A stretch of DNA of 64,000 nt from Symbiodinium natans (GCA_905221605.1 CAJNDS010000032.1:33501-97500); one strand, 5' to 3'; positions 9,363 through 20,869 are shown, numbered from the stretch's first letter. Notes: a model not told the origin generated them from the sequence alone. Made by a program: numbers and translations.

Positions 9363-9690
9363 AGCGTTGTAGTCCAAGCGCCTGCCCAGCCGGTGCGTTG
9401 GTGTGTGGTCTGTAAAGCGCGGAGTGGGCTTGCCATATGGGTGGGCTTGCTTTTCGTACCGCGAAACGGTCAACCGTCCGGCTTCAACATGCTTCAACAC
9501 GAGGGGCCCAAATGTCTGCGAGAAGGGCTTCTGCAACGCCCGGCAATGTCACAGCAAGGTCCGTGCAAGCATCTTGGATGCTACAGCACCATTAATGCTT
9601 TGCGGTACTGTGCCCGATTGGCGTCCAAAATGCGCGGTTTCCGGCTTCGTTTTTGGAGCTGTTTTCTGGGCAGCTTTCTTCATGTTGCAG
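9363..9690 (+). repeat. dispersed repeat family R, copy D
   Basis: The longest uninterrupted copy. It joins the 5' part seen in copy A (GTAGTCCAAG, CAGCCGGTGCG, AACGGTCAACCGTCC) to the middle part seen in B and C (CCCGGCAATGTCACAGCAAG, CAAAATGCGCGGTTTCCGGC) up to GCAGCTTTCTTCATG, then diverges. It supplies the intact reference for the insertion site in copy C. Confidence 0.85.
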
Positions 9691-10370
9691 TCAGGAGCAT
9701 TCCGGTTGCTACTGAATGCCTATTGAATCCTCTGTCTGCGTGCCCGAAATCATCAAAGGTTGCAGGTTCTGTGGTCCGGGCTTTAACAGTTCAAAGTTGA
9801 GTAACAAAGCCTTTGATCATTTTCGGACTAGCAGCTGTGGCTTTCCGAGCGCGGGATTTCTGGGTTTTGGTAGAGATCGGGAGATATTATATCTTGTTTC
9901 CTTGTTGTGGCAAACTCTTTAGGGTAGCGTCGTTAGACTCCTTTTCCTATCAGCTGCGTCTCCGGGGTTTCCATTCTACTTCGTACTGAATTCCTATCAA
10001 CTTCGCCCGAAAAAGCATAAAGGTTGCGATGACATCCTTGGTTGCCCGCATGAAGGGAAGATTAACGTGGGATGTCGGAATGTTCCCACAGTTCTTATGC
10101 GTAGGGGCTTGAACAAAGGAACCTTTTCTGGTTCGGTTTTTCTACGGTTTCGTACACGGTTCAGCAAGGGGCCGTTCTGGGCTCCAGTGCTTCAGGCCTA
10201 AACCCCAATCTCTGAACCCTAATCCCCCGCGCGCCCACCCTCCACCCACCCCCCCCCCTCCAACACTCACACACACATATGTAAATAAAGCAACAGCAAA
10301 CAAACAACCCAGAGCACACACGCACACATGTAAAACAAAGCAAAACAGCAAACAAACAACCCAGAGTGGA
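9691..10370. other. no gene recognised; short A/C-rich repeat at its end
   Basis: No coding content supported. At 10220-10370 the DNA becomes C- then A-rich, with CAGCAAACAAACAACCCAGA present twice (about 10295 and 10348) and a CACACACA tract. Confidence 0.45.
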
Positions 10371-11561
10371 GGGTCTTGTTAGAGGCGGTGGCTGTGGATG
10401 CCTGTGGCGGTGTGGACTCTCCGATTCTTGATTCGAAATCTGTTGCGGAATATTTTTGACCATTGCAATGTAGAATTTATAAGTATTCATGGCGGAATAG
10501 GTTGTATGTGGAATTGGATTTGTCATTACTTGTATTTCGGAGGGGTTTGCAATAACACATTACCTGCCAAAACATGTTTTGCAGAAACAAGCATGTGCGT
10601 GAAATAGATCTGTGTGTGAGATATTTAGAACCCATGGTTTTTGAAATTTTGCACTATCACAATGTACTGGCTGCAAAGACTGAGGTTACAAGCTCACCGG
10701 GCAAATGCATTGGCCACACACTGCCACAACCACGAAGACCAGCAGATATTTTGACATGCGTGCCCGGCGCCTTCACCAAAATTGTTCGAAAGACAGGCAA
10801 GTCGATTTCCTCTTCAAGAAAATGTCGACAGTTGCCAACCTGGGATTTGGAAACATCTGGAAATCAAAGCGTTGCCTAATTTGTGTTTAGCTGGATGTTG
10901 AAAGGTTTGCACACAGATGGTAAATGTTCATTGTCTGTTTCGGATTGTGGGCAATGAATGGGATTAGCAGCCTCTGCATGGGTCGGTGGCCAATTTCCGC
11001 AACCAAACGCAATGTTGAAGTTTGTTAAATTGGGTGGAATTGTCCATCTTACATCTTCAATGGCTGGCATCTTCGTTGCTCGCAGACTGGTTCCGAGTGA
11101 CAATTCTGGTATGGTTGTGGTAGTTGGCTCCTTGTACCTGTTGCAAGGCAAGCTCTATGTGTTATGTGCACGTTCAGTGTGTAAGCTGCCTGATGTTGGA
11201 GCATTGGGATGAACAACAAGCAGAGGATCGTCACAAAGCTTGCCAATTCGCGTGTCATGTGGGCCCCCTTGCAAAAAGTTGTCTTTGCTTCGTTTTTTAG
11301 TACGACATGTTTTTGTTGACCCTGCATCGCAGGAACTTTTCTTTCATCTGGATCGGCGTGGTCGAGGCTATCTGGGAGCTGGCAAGGCCACATTGCAGCA
11401 ACGTCCATATGATATGGAGCTAACTTTCCTAGAGCTTTGGACTCATTAGACAGCTGCGTCACACAGCGTTACGCTGTTTGCTAGGTTGTCCTTTTGCGGC
11501 AGGAAGACGTATCATGACCGCACGTGTTGTTCAGTAAGCATCCTCCCTGCATGCAGCAGAG

Positions 11562-11793
11562 TGTTTGGTGCAGGTTATTCGCCTTCTCTGCTCCGATGTG
11601 TTGGCGGAGTGTCACGAGCTTTGCGATCACTGGCATCACTTGTCTGCAGACATGTTACCCAATCGTGCATTCCTGTTTGTCAAAGCTGCTCGGTCCTCTT
11701 GTCAAGTTCTGGGGTACGAGCTGCGCCCACCAAGCAAGGACATGTTATTTGATTTGTTTCGATCAGTTGCTGGCGCGCGGTGCTTCATGCTCT
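11562..11793 (+). CDS. candidate exon, unidentified protein
   Basis: An open plus-strand stretch of about 75 codons with an alternating hydrophobic/polar pattern (VIRLLCSDVLAECHELCDHW...), preceded by GTGCAG at 11570, which could be an intron end. I do not recognise it. The surrounding 10.4-12.5 kb also holds minus-strand open stretches with protein-like composition (12.46-12.12 kb and 12.05-11.87 kb), so strand and gene number are uncertain. Confidence 0.25.
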
Positions 11794-12550
11794 GAGCTAC
11801 AGTCGTTTCTGCCCGGCTTGCAGATTTTGCCCTGAGACCATCAACGTGACAACAATCCTGCACAGAGGAGGACTATGGACCGAAGAATAAAAACAAATCT
11901 CGTCTAGCATCAGAGGAGGTTCCACAAACAGCAAGCAGAACTTCCGCCGATCTGAGCCATTTGCTTGTCTGGCGAGTTGTGGACTCGCAGAAGTGGTTCT
12001 GCAGGAATGTTGCCTGGCAGCACTGAAATTCATACCAACGTTCGTACTTGTGCAATGATGCAGTAAACTGGGATGGGCATTTCTGTGCTCTTCAACATGT
12101 CTAACATCCTTGTGATTTACAGGGTTTCACGCTGTTTCACAGCGTTTCCCTCCCCGAACTGTTCACACATTGCCAAAGTTATGGGCAAGCTGACAAGCCG
12201 TTTGAGGGTTTGTCCAGGAAGCTGACCCTGTGATGTTCGTACAGTATCCTTCGCCAAATCTGTGTAGAAGTAAGACGAGCTTTTGATCATCATTTTGTGC
12301 CATGGAATGAAGGGGGGTGCTACAGAATGAGTGCAAGTGTGTATCGAAAAGAGAACAAGCGTCGAGTTCTGCAGCATTTGCAATGGGCTCCTGATGGATC
12401 CTGATCACTTGCACGGCAACAATACCGTAGAGCGCATACAGCTTTTGTGTAGACATATCACTATCATTTCGAGAGCTAAGCGCGCATCACTCTGTAAGAC
12501 AGATTGATCTTGGCGGAACTGTTGTTGTTCATCAAGCATGATCCTCGAGC

Positions 12551-13324
12551 ATGTCGGCCGTTTCGTCTCCCGAGCTTCTGCGCCAGCTTTTGACTTTGCT
12601 GGAAACCGTTGATGTCTCTTTCCTATGTGCATCATCCAGGATCCAACGAGACCAGCTCAAGTTTCTCGATGCATTTGCTGTAAGATTCAGGCGCGATGTC
12701 CTGGTGGAGGAGGATTCAGTGGATTCAATTCAGAAGGCCTTAGCCAGCTTTCAGAATGTACAAATCTTCTCCCTTGGTTTGGCATACCAGACCGATCTGT
12801 CTCGGAGCATTTGTCAGCTAGTTAACAGCCTTTACACACACAGACTAACCAGTTTGACCCTCGATTTGCGACATTGCGGGCTTGGGGATGCCGGTGTGCA
12901 AGCGTTGGCAAGATCCTTAGCCGTCTTGCGACTTCAGCATCTCGCGCTGCGTCTCAGCTTCAACAAGATCTCAAACAGAGGTGCAGATGATTTGTCACAG
13001 GCACTTGGGTCTTCTCTTGTTGATGTCGCCTTGCACATGGACATCAATCTCATTGGTGAGAGCGCCCCGAAGTTGCTTGGTGCAGTTCTGGCTGCGCAGC
13101 AAGTGCAGCAAGCGCACATTGATTTGGCGCACTGTCGGCTTGGTGATGCGGTGGCTTTACGTCTGGCAGATATGCTGGAGTCTCATGCATCTCGCTGTCT
13201 GACCTCCCAACGGCTACACGTTGATTTGCGCGGAAACAACCTGTCTGAAACCAAAGAGCGTATCATTAAAGCTCTGGCTTGCCTCAATGCTACAAAGTGC
13301 AAGTGCCTCATCGAACTTGACTGA
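12551..13324 (+). CDS. leucine-rich-repeat protein (RNI-like), intronless
   Basis: A 257-residue frame from ATG to TGA, with an in-frame TGA (12539) just upstream that fixes the start region. From about residue 98 it holds four to five ribonuclease-inhibitor-type LRRs of 28-32 residues: LTLDLRHCGLGDAGVQALAR, LALRLSFNKISNRGADDL, a diverged one around ALHMDINLIGESAPKLL, AHIDLAHCRLGDAVALRLAD and LHVDLRGNNLSETKERI. The N-terminal 95 residues are helical-looking with no recognised domain. There is no signal peptide or transmembrane segment, so it is probably a cytosolic scaffold binding unknown partners; LRR proteins are abundant in dinoflagellates. The next gene (CIAO2) begins only about 36 bp after the stop codon. 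Confidence 0.72.
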   Translation: MSAVSSPELLRQLLTLLETVDVSFLCASSRIQRDQLKFLDAFAVRFRRDVLVEEDSVDSIQKALASFQNVQIFSLGLAYQTDLSRSICQLVNSLYTHRLTSLTLDLRHCGLGDAGVQALARSLAVLRLQHLALRLSFNKISNRGADDLSQALGSSLVDVALHMDINLIGESAPKLLGAVLAAQQVQQAHIDLAHCRLGDAVALRLADMLESHASRCLTSQRLHVDLRGNNLSETKERIIKALACLNATKCKCLIELD

Positions 13325-13359
13325 GTATTGACTTGCAGTGTTTCACACGCGTGTTTTCC
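13325..13359 (+). promoter_or_regulatory. possible trans-splice acceptor between LRR and CIAO2 genes
   Basis: The only DNA between the LRR stop and the first CIAO2 ATG contains TTGACTTGCAG (AG at 13337-13338). In dinoflagellates, tandem genes can be transcribed together and each mRNA capped by spliced-leader trans-splicing at such an AG. This is inferred from the spacing; no RNA evidence is available here. Confidence 0.35.
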
Positions 13360-15877
13360 ATGAGCAGTTCTGACGTTTGTTCTGCTGCAGACGCAAAAGG
13401 CACCAGGTGTGGTCAGCGGGTTACACTTCCCTTTAGGCCCTATCCCCTCCTTTCTCCTCTCCAAGCGTGCAACGTAAGGAGTGCGGAGGACAACCCCAAT
13501 CCCGTCGTGTACGGAAGCGGACAGACAATCCAATTCAGGTCGCTGCAGGACATCTATTGTGGTCAGATCGGACAATTCTGTGCTGGTTGCGGTGTACATT
13601 CGGCCTGTGCATCAACATGCAGGAGCTTTTGGAAATCACAGACTTGCAAGATGAGTTGACCCCACAGGAGAAGATTGTCCACCAATAGTCCCGCGTGTTT
13701 TCTGATGAGCTCCGGCGCTCTAGGGGTTCTGCTTGCAATATGAGTTTGGGCCCTTTAGGCATTCGCTTGCATCCTGATGCATGGTTGCTATAAATAGAAC
13801 GGCAAGAGATGTAAACTCCCCTCGTGATTTGTTGCGTTCTTCAGGAGATCTTCGAGAGCTTGCGGCACTTGACAGATCCCGAGCATCCAAACCTGTCCCT
13901 GGAGCAGTTGAAGCCACTTGACGTCTACGGGATCATGTGAGTTTTAGCCTCAACTTAATCAAAAGGGTACAATCTGCACTCCCACACGTCATCAATCGTC
14001 ATGACGCTGGTTCTTTCTGGCCTTTTCTAGCCACTGCCAATGCCAGGGTGGTTGAGTCTGGCCATGTCTGGGTTGACGACAAGACCAATACGGTCTTTGA
14101 GTCTTGGAAGCATGAGCCGTGGGAATTTTGCTGTCAAGAGATTCAAGAGGTCGGCTCAATCCTGGTCAAGCTCTGAGGTGCGCTTCACACCAACCGTCCC
14201 AACTTGCAGTGTGGCGACTTTGATAGGCCTCACCATCAAGGCAGTGCTGCACTCAAAGTCAACAAGCTTAGACCGTGTTTTTCTTGCTTATTCATTTTCG
14301 GCTTTTCGTCTTGGTCTCTGGAAACAGAGGGACCATGAAAGAAAGAAGGCAAGGACACAAGAACGAAGTTGATAAACGTTTTCTTTATCATCCTTTGAGG
14401 GCCCTCTACCCGACAGGCTTGGCTCTGATTGCCCCTAAGCTCGGCAGGCCATCTGCCAACACGAAAAACTGAGTACTTAAACAGTACTCGCACGCAAGCT
14501 TCCACCCCTACAGCCGCCGGCCAAACGCGGGGAGTAGCAACTTCAGCCGCCGGCGCATCCTTCGCTCAGACGCAGGTTTCCACTCAGCGCAGGCTTCCAC
14601 AACTGCAGCTGCCCCTGCATCCCTCGCCAAGCAATGCCCAAACTCAAAGTTCCGCAACCGCAGCCGCCGCGCTCTGGGACTCGCAATTCTTCGCAGACGC
14701 TTCGTGAACGCTTCACGAACATTTTGGCAACGGCTTTGGAGACTTCGTCCACCTTAGGCCTCAACGTTGTAAACGGGAACCTTTCTGCGGGTGCAGGAAA
14801 AGCCCTAAGCCCAAGCAGAGTCATGTCGAGACCGTGTCGCTTCAGGGGCATGCCCTGCCCTAAACCTGACAAGAGAAATCTGAAAGAAAGAGGGCGAAGA
14901 AGAAGGATGGAGAGCCCAAACCCTAAACCATGAACCACATTCCCTGAACCGGTAAGGCCCAAAACCCTAGCACATAAGTCCGACATACCTAACCTCAACC
15001 TTACAGCAACAAATGTGCACAACAAAATATAGAGAGCAAAAACCCGGCTCTCAACGCAATCTGCTATGGTGATATACTGGCCATTATTGGCCATTATTTG
15101 CCTCGTGCAGTCCAGAAAAAACTTGCCACAACCAAGCTTTGAGCTTTTACTGCGGTGTCAAGGCAAACTGGCGAATTGGGAAAGTCGGAAATCGCGCTTG
15201 TTGGACTGGAATCTAGACTGCCGGGACGGTTTTGAGGCCGCACAGGTTCTTAGATTCTTATGCAAATGCACACCGTACTTCCATGTGTTTCCCTTTCGCA
15301 ATGTTGCTGCGCTCCGGCGTTGGGAACCTTATCATGTCATGACCGCTGCTTGATATTGTCTTGCGAAGTTCCTTGGACAATGTGTATTCTTTCTCTGCTT
15401 TGGGTTTTGCTCTTTTGCGGGAATCTCTAAATCGGCGCCAGCTTAACTTACGCATGGGAAACGACAGGCCAAGCTTCTGCGTTCACTTCCTCGTCGACAC
15501 TTGAACTTGAATTTGTCCTGGTTGAGAACATGTGACGCGCAATGGGTACGAGCTCCGGTCCTTGCTGAGGATACAAGATTGATGTGGAAATCACACCTGG
15601 AACGCACAACTCTGAAGACCAGGACCCGACTCGGGAGGGTTGGGGGCTATGACTTCGCAATTGCAAGTGACGGCACAGGTGAACAAACAGTGACTGGATG
15701 GCATCAGGACATGTTTCTTCCACACACATAATCAAGGGCTACCAGGTAAACAGAATGCACTTATGGCTCAGTGCGAAGTCAAGGCTTGCAGATAAAGAAC
15801 GAGTTGCAGCCGCTCTGGAGAATCCAGCTTTGCGAAATCTCATCAACAACGGTATTGCCCGATGCTTAGATGTTTAG
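13360..15877 (+). CDS. CIAO2: CIAO2/MIP18-family cytosolic Fe-S assembly protein, multi-exon
   Basis: CIAO2 (FAM96/MIP18) belongs to the CIA targeting complex that hands Fe-S clusters to cytosolic and nuclear apoproteins. Exons traced by phase: first exon from ATG 13360 with NPNPVVYGSG; a short exon near 13610-13690 (ELLEITDLQDELTPQEK); 13845-13936 (EIFESLRHLTDPEHPNLSLE...); 14047-14092; 14178-14274 (VRFTPTVPTCSVATLIGL, holding the conserved reactive Cys); 15570-15622 (YKIDVEITPGTHNSEDQ); and 15746-15877, ending LADKERVAAALENPALRN...CLDV and TAG. Donors are GT at 13937, 14093 and 14275, and apparently GA at 15623. The last exon has a 9-residue insert before LADKER (see findings). All family landmarks are in order, so the gene is probably functional. 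The joins around the second exon are the least certain. Confidence 0.88.
14275..15569 (+). other. large intron of CIAO2 (1.3 kb)
   Basis: GT at 14275 and AG at 15568-15569 bring GAC C and GA TAC AAG together in frame. The intron holds scattered CCCTAAACC/CCCTAG words near 14920-14970, the complement of the telomere-like motif seen elsewhere, and no other recognisable gene. Open frames in it are Ser/Ala/Arg-rich and look non-coding. Confidence 0.75.
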
Positions 15878-16850
15878 AAGCTGTCTCACTGTTGCCGATC
15901 ACAACGCAAATGGCAAAACTGTTGAAGATGTCAGGCCGGCACTGACAGGCCTGACGCTACGCTCCTGCTTGCGTGAGCACCGCGGGACAATGGTCGTCTT
16001 GCCGCGCGGTGTCGGCGTGGTGTGCTATTGGCCTGCGATGCTAGTCGATTGTAGATCTGGCTAGCATTCACAATATGCGAGGCAATGTAGAACAGTAGAT
16101 GACCCCGTGTCTTGTTTGCATCACGGAGGCGATACCCATATGTCTTGTTGCAGAGAGCATCAGGACACAAAAGCGGAAAAGGAAGCCTATTGCAGGATAC
16201 TGCAGGTTGTTCAGATTCTGTCCAACCCGACAGTTGAGTGCATCAGCAGAGTCGGGCTCAGGTCCAGAAGGTGCTCGCGCAATAGCAACTGCTTCGGACC
16301 AACTCTCAGCAGCAGCATGTGTTCAGAGTATGCTCAGAGTATGCTCAGCATCAGCATTCGAGTGCGAGACGCTTTTGTGGTGCCGCCCCACTTTGAATGG
16401 AAGTGTGTGTTCTGGAGCTCCATGTGAATTGGATGAGTTTTCATGCTTGTTTGGTGCCCATCTGGTGGTGTGATCTGAGGTTCGAGCTCCTGGAGGTCGA
16501 TTGGAAAAAGAGGCCGTGTGACATTTCCGTGACATAAGAATACAGTACCGACGGGCTCAAGTTCCGTCATGTGGAGTCTAACGTGAAAGGCATTTGTGAC
16601 AGCTCTCCTTGCTGCCAAGTCCGGCCAGTGTGGGGCCAGGATATGAAGTAGCCGTCGCTCCTCATCCAATCCAGTTCATTCGATTTTTTGTACTTCAGTG
16701 CACTTGACGCCAAGATCGGCTACATCAGAGGCCAGCTTCTGCTTTGTAATTGTAAACGCTTGCGCGCGCCGCCTCGGCAGCCGGGCCCCAGGACAGGAAA
16801 GGAGGAAAGAGGGTTTCGCAAAAAAAGGGAGGAAGGGCAGAGGGTGGGGT

Positions 16851-16851
<1 letters not shown>
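15878..16851. other. unresolved; weak minus-strand open stretches
   Basis: Open minus-strand stretches at 16669-16334 and 16170-15931 have protein-like composition, but no start codon, splice-consistent partner or family match. The short direct repeat CAGAGTATGCTCAG lies near 16324-16345. I call no gene. Confidence 0.3.

Positions 16852-16897
<46 letters not shown>
16852..16897 (+). repeat. 46-base poly(G) run
   Basis: Uninterrupted G from 16852 to 16897, then CGG and more G. A second 14-base G run lies at 17003-17016. Such tracts can form G-quadruplexes and are prone to length error in sequencing. The Gly-rich (plus) and Pro-rich (minus) open frames across it are artefacts of composition. 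Confidence 0.95.
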
Positions 16898-17204
16898 CGG
16901 GGGGTTTTTGAGGCACTCCCCTGTAGGAGCCACCGACAAGCGGGACCCTCCACGGCATCGGTTTGCAGCTCCTCCAAGGGATTGGGGGGGGTCCCACAGG
17001 GCGGGGGGGGGGGGGGTGGCGTCAGAAAATTTGGCATGGGGGAAGGGTTGGGTTAGGGGGAAGGAGGCCCGATCCGGGTCTGCTTGTTCCAGACGCTTCT
17101 CCGGCAGGAAGCCGAGGCGAATTTGACGGGCTTCAAAAAGTCCAGCGCTTGTAAGGATGTGCCGACTTTGCGCGTGAGGCTGTCAGTGGCTCAACATGTA
17201 GTTC

Positions 17205-18125
17205 TTGCAGTGCGTTCGAATCATGGAGAAGCTTCGGCAAGCTAGGTGCGACCTTTTCGATTCTGCTGGTCACGACAGATTCAGTCGAGGTCCACCCAAA
17301 CCGATTCTTGCAGCGATCGCTGAAGCTTTCTTGCTCGCTGTTTGCCCACCACATTTAGCAAGTTGTTTGCGTGACACTTCAATTGTCGCTGTTGATTCGG
17401 AAGATGTACAGAGACTGTAGTGCTTTCTGAGCTTTCGTGTGGACGGTTCTACCTCGATGTTGCACTTGACGATGCAAGTTGTTATGCTGTTCTGTCCAGT
17501 GATGTGTGACGATATACTCATAGAACACTCCCTCCATGTGATACCATCAAGCCGTTACCAGAACTCTTCAACAGAAGGAAGGCAACATACACGTTGAAAC
17601 AACCGGTGCCCCTATCTGCAAGGCAGGCAGCCTACTGTGGCCTCCCTCAGGCGTCATGCACAGGCATCGGTTCATTTTTGCTGCATGGGATTGCAAGATG
17701 CAGGGATCTTGGATGCTAAGCTCCCACATAAGCTGGTAGCACAAGCGGAAGATAACTTGTTCCTCAGTTTCAATGTGGCGGGTTTTTTGGAGGGATCTTG
17801 GATGGTTTCCCTAATCATTCAGCAGCCTTAGACATATTCTCCGCGGTTCTTATGATACCGTGATGTTGGGAGTTTGCAGTAGATTTCACTCCCTTGATGC
17901 ATGCTTGTGGGTCGACCTTGCAAGCATCTGGAGCATGAGCTGCTTTTTGACACTGGAGAACGCTTAGATATGTTGTTGCTCAGTGAAAGCACATACCATC
18001 ATGAAGGTGCACGGGCCTGGAAACTTGCCTGGTCACGGATGCCGCCTAGAGACTGCGAGAGGTAGAGCAGGATGTCCTTCTTGCCTGTGCAGGAAGACAA
18101 GGCTCCCAACTCTGGTGTTGCCTTG
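17205..18125 (+). CDS. candidate exons of an unidentified gene
   Basis: Successive plus-strand open stretches have protein-like composition: 17223-17420 (EKLRQARCDLFDSAGHDRFS... ending EDVQRL), 17428-17506 (LSCGRFYLDVALDDASCYAV), 17559-17660 (ELFNRRKATYTLKQPVPLSA), 17690-17790 (KLPHKLVAQAEDNLFLSFNV) and 17912-18066 (HELLFDTGERLDMLLLSEST). They lie in different frames, as expected for exons split by short introns, but I did not resolve the joins and do not recognise the family. Confidence 0.35.
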
Positions 18126-18175
18126 GAGGTGCGCACAGCAAGGGGTTCCAGGGGTAGGGACAGGGAGAGAAGAGG

Positions 18176-18235
18176 GTTTAGGGAGAGGGAGAGAAGGGTT
18201 TAGGGCTAGGATGGGCTAGGGTATAGGGTTAAGGT

Positions 18236-18274
<39 letters not shown>

Positions 18275-18278
18275 GGTG
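18176..18278 (+). repeat. telomere-like GGGTTTAGG / TGAGGGT array
   Basis: GGGTTTAGGG words are followed by seven or so copies of TGAGGGT (18233-18278). It resembles the arrays at 5.5 and 21.1-21.5 kb and is probably an interstitial, mutated telomere-type repeat. Confidence 0.7.
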
Positions 18279-18899
18279 CGAGAGAGCGGGAGTTCAATGT
18301 ACGTTGTCTCGAAAAGTCGTGTGCCCCAGGTGCCGGGTTTCACATTCGCACAGACACCGGTTCGGGGCTCTGTAGGAGGACCGGCAAACGATTTTAATGT
18401 TGTGCCATGTGCATGCCCCCCGTGACGGAACTGATGGCACAATTCGAGGGCGCATGTTGTTCCCTCACACTTTCCTGACAGTTGTAGTTCGACTGCGATG
18501 AGGAGAGGAGGGGATGCGAGATGATGCGAGGGATGTGAGGCGCGCAAAGGTACGGGACCATCAACGGTTGGAGCGAAAAGGTCAGAGAATGTGGAAGAGA
18601 GGGGTCAATGTGGGTTATCGAGACGACGCTTAAGCTGGGAGCATGTGGGAGCCCGAGCGTCTTAGTTGCATTTTGGTGAGGGGGCATCATGCTGCCTGCG
18701 TGGAAATTCCGAGGTTTTCGTTCGTTTGTCTGACCAGAGCAACGTGGAAAATCCCGATAATTGGGACCATTTGGGCTTCCGAAATCTATTGCGAAGCACA
18801 TGTCTGAAATCCCGGAGGCGGCAACACTTCGCGTCTGAAATTTGCATCGCACTCAAAGGAGACGAAAGAACAGAGAGAATGAGCAGCCAAGGGAAGCGG

Positions 18900-19176
18900 G
18901 CTCGTCAACAACTGCTGAAGAGCGGCCCGAAGAAAAGCAGAGGAAATGTGAGAGACGGGAAGGGACAATGTGAGAGGGGCTCCATCATCAGGAGGCACAT
19001 GTCAACAGATCCCAAGACCTACTGTAGGGGCACTTGCAATTGTCAAGAAAAGGCCCTCACAGGCTCTAGTGTCTCTTACAAATTCTCACGAGTTCTGTCA
19101 GGCATGGGCGTCGCAGCACTTTTTTGAGCAGCTCCGGGAAGCTGTGCCTCGCCCAGATTTTGTTACGTGTGATTAG
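18900..19176 (+). CDS. candidate exon, unidentified
   Basis: The plus-strand stretch ending at 19176 (PTVGALAIVKKRPSQALVSL... EFCQAWASQHFFEQLREAVP) has an amphipathic, protein-like pattern. An overlapping frame from 18666 is Ser/Arg-rich. Further exon-like stretches follow at 19380-19500 and 19495-19640. No family recognised and joins not resolved. Confidence 0.3.
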
Positions 19177-19989
19177 CTGCTGCCGATGTTGTGCTTTGGT
19201 TGAGTTAGTGGATGTTAGTGTTCTTGTATGCTGCTCACTGGTGCGCCATATTGCTGCGGCACACAGAAACGATGGTTCCATTGCTTCCACGGTGCGCTTG
19301 AGTGGAACGCTGTCGAGCGCCATGTTTAGATGCACGACATGGGAAAGCGGATCTTGCAGTCTCGTCAAGCCTAGTCCTTTCAGCGTGGCTTCCAAGGCCC
19401 TTGCAAACTTGCGTTTATCTCAGGCCCCTTTGCCTCGAAAGCCCGAATCCCAGACCAAGCTCAGTCTTTTGTGCAATGAGTTGCGCGAGCGATGCATATT
19501 GCTGTTGTGACAGGCACCGGAAGCAGGCGGTTTGTCGACCAGGCAAGGAAGGCCAACAGTGGTTTGCATAGGGCCTTGTCGATGCTGTCACGTGCAAAGG
19601 TTCTTCTGAGCAAAGCAGAAAAGGCATTGCAGCCCAGCTCTGCAGCATTGGGCTCGATGAACGTGGATCACAACTTCACAACAGAACACATACACATACG
19701 CGCACACCTTGGAAGGCCCGAGAACCTGAGCTTGCCACCAGTCACGTGCGAGCATTTCTGAACATCTCCAGTTGCAAGGATCACAGTAGTGATTAATCTC
19801 CATCTGTCATTTTGCGTTTGGTAGATTTGCACACTGGTGGGACAGCGTGGGTGCTAGTCTCAGCGAGAGGCAGCTTCCTGTTTTTCGCTTTTTGGGTTCT
19901 GAGAGCGGCTTAGAGCATAGCCGAGGTCCCATCCGAACGATGGCAGCCAAGGCGCCGATATGTTGTCAGATGTTGTCAGTGCATTTCAA

Positions 19990-20041
19990 GAATCTAAACA
20001 ATCTACACAATCTAAACAATCTAAACAATCCAAACAATCCA
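19990..20041 (+). repeat. 9-bp microsatellite AATCTAAAC, about six units
   Basis: AATCTAAAC and one-base variants (AATCTACAC, AATCCAAAC) repeat without gaps. In one plus-strand frame this reads as an Asn/Leu-rich repeat, NLNNLHNLNNLNNPNNP; whether it is translated is unknown. Confidence 0.9.
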
Positions 20042-20869
20042 CAGCATAGTGTGGACAAGGCACTAGAGTCACTGGAGACTCTGGAAAGTCTCGTTGAGGG
20101 CACTACTCCATGAATATTCAGGGCTCTTACGGATCTGGCATAAGAAACCTGCGAAAGTCGATGCAAAGGTTCGGCGCTGGTGGGGTTTAAGAAGCGGGTG
20201 TGGAAGTCTGTCGGTTATTTGCACAGTGGAAGGCCTTCACATTAAAAGTCCTTGAACACAGTAGCAGCAAGAGGAGGACCAAGAAGCGGCAAAGAAGTCT
20301 GGATACACGCCGGGAGCTGAATCAAAAAACGTCCGGCGTTGCCTGTATTGAGTCACTTGAATCTATTCCCCCCCCAGGTACTGGAAGCGGGATATTGATG
20401 ATGCCCACGTTCTTCCGGACAACCGTCCGCAGAAGCTTGACGGAGACCAGCCAGCCGAGGTGGAAATTGCACACGCGTTTTGCCGAGGATTTAACCAAAC
20501 ATGTCAGCTTCTTTTCCGTCATACCTTGCCAGGCTCTGCCCAAGGCAGATTCTGTGAGCTCCAGGCAGGAAGTCTTGCATGCATCAGTATCATCAGTGTC
20601 TACATCATCTGCTCTTCTCTAGCTTTGATGTTTAGTCTTTGCCTTGGCTGCAGTTGGAACTCTGCCGGAACATGGGAGGAGAAGGCTCGACCAGTGGCAC
20701 CAGTGTCCATAGCGGAAGAGAGTGACATCACTGTGCATTCGATGTGTGTTTTTGTTATGGTGCAGTTTGTGAAGGACATGAGTGTGGCTGCCCGAGCCGA
20801 GCTCGAGAAGGCAAGTGAAATGTGCCTTCGCCACATTTCGCTACTTCAAGGTCGCCTGCTCACGTGCCG

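Noticed and set aside
16676..17126. Gly-rich and Pro-rich frames around 16.7-17.1 kb
   Set aside because: They are translations of poly(G)/poly(C) runs and carry no domain outside them.
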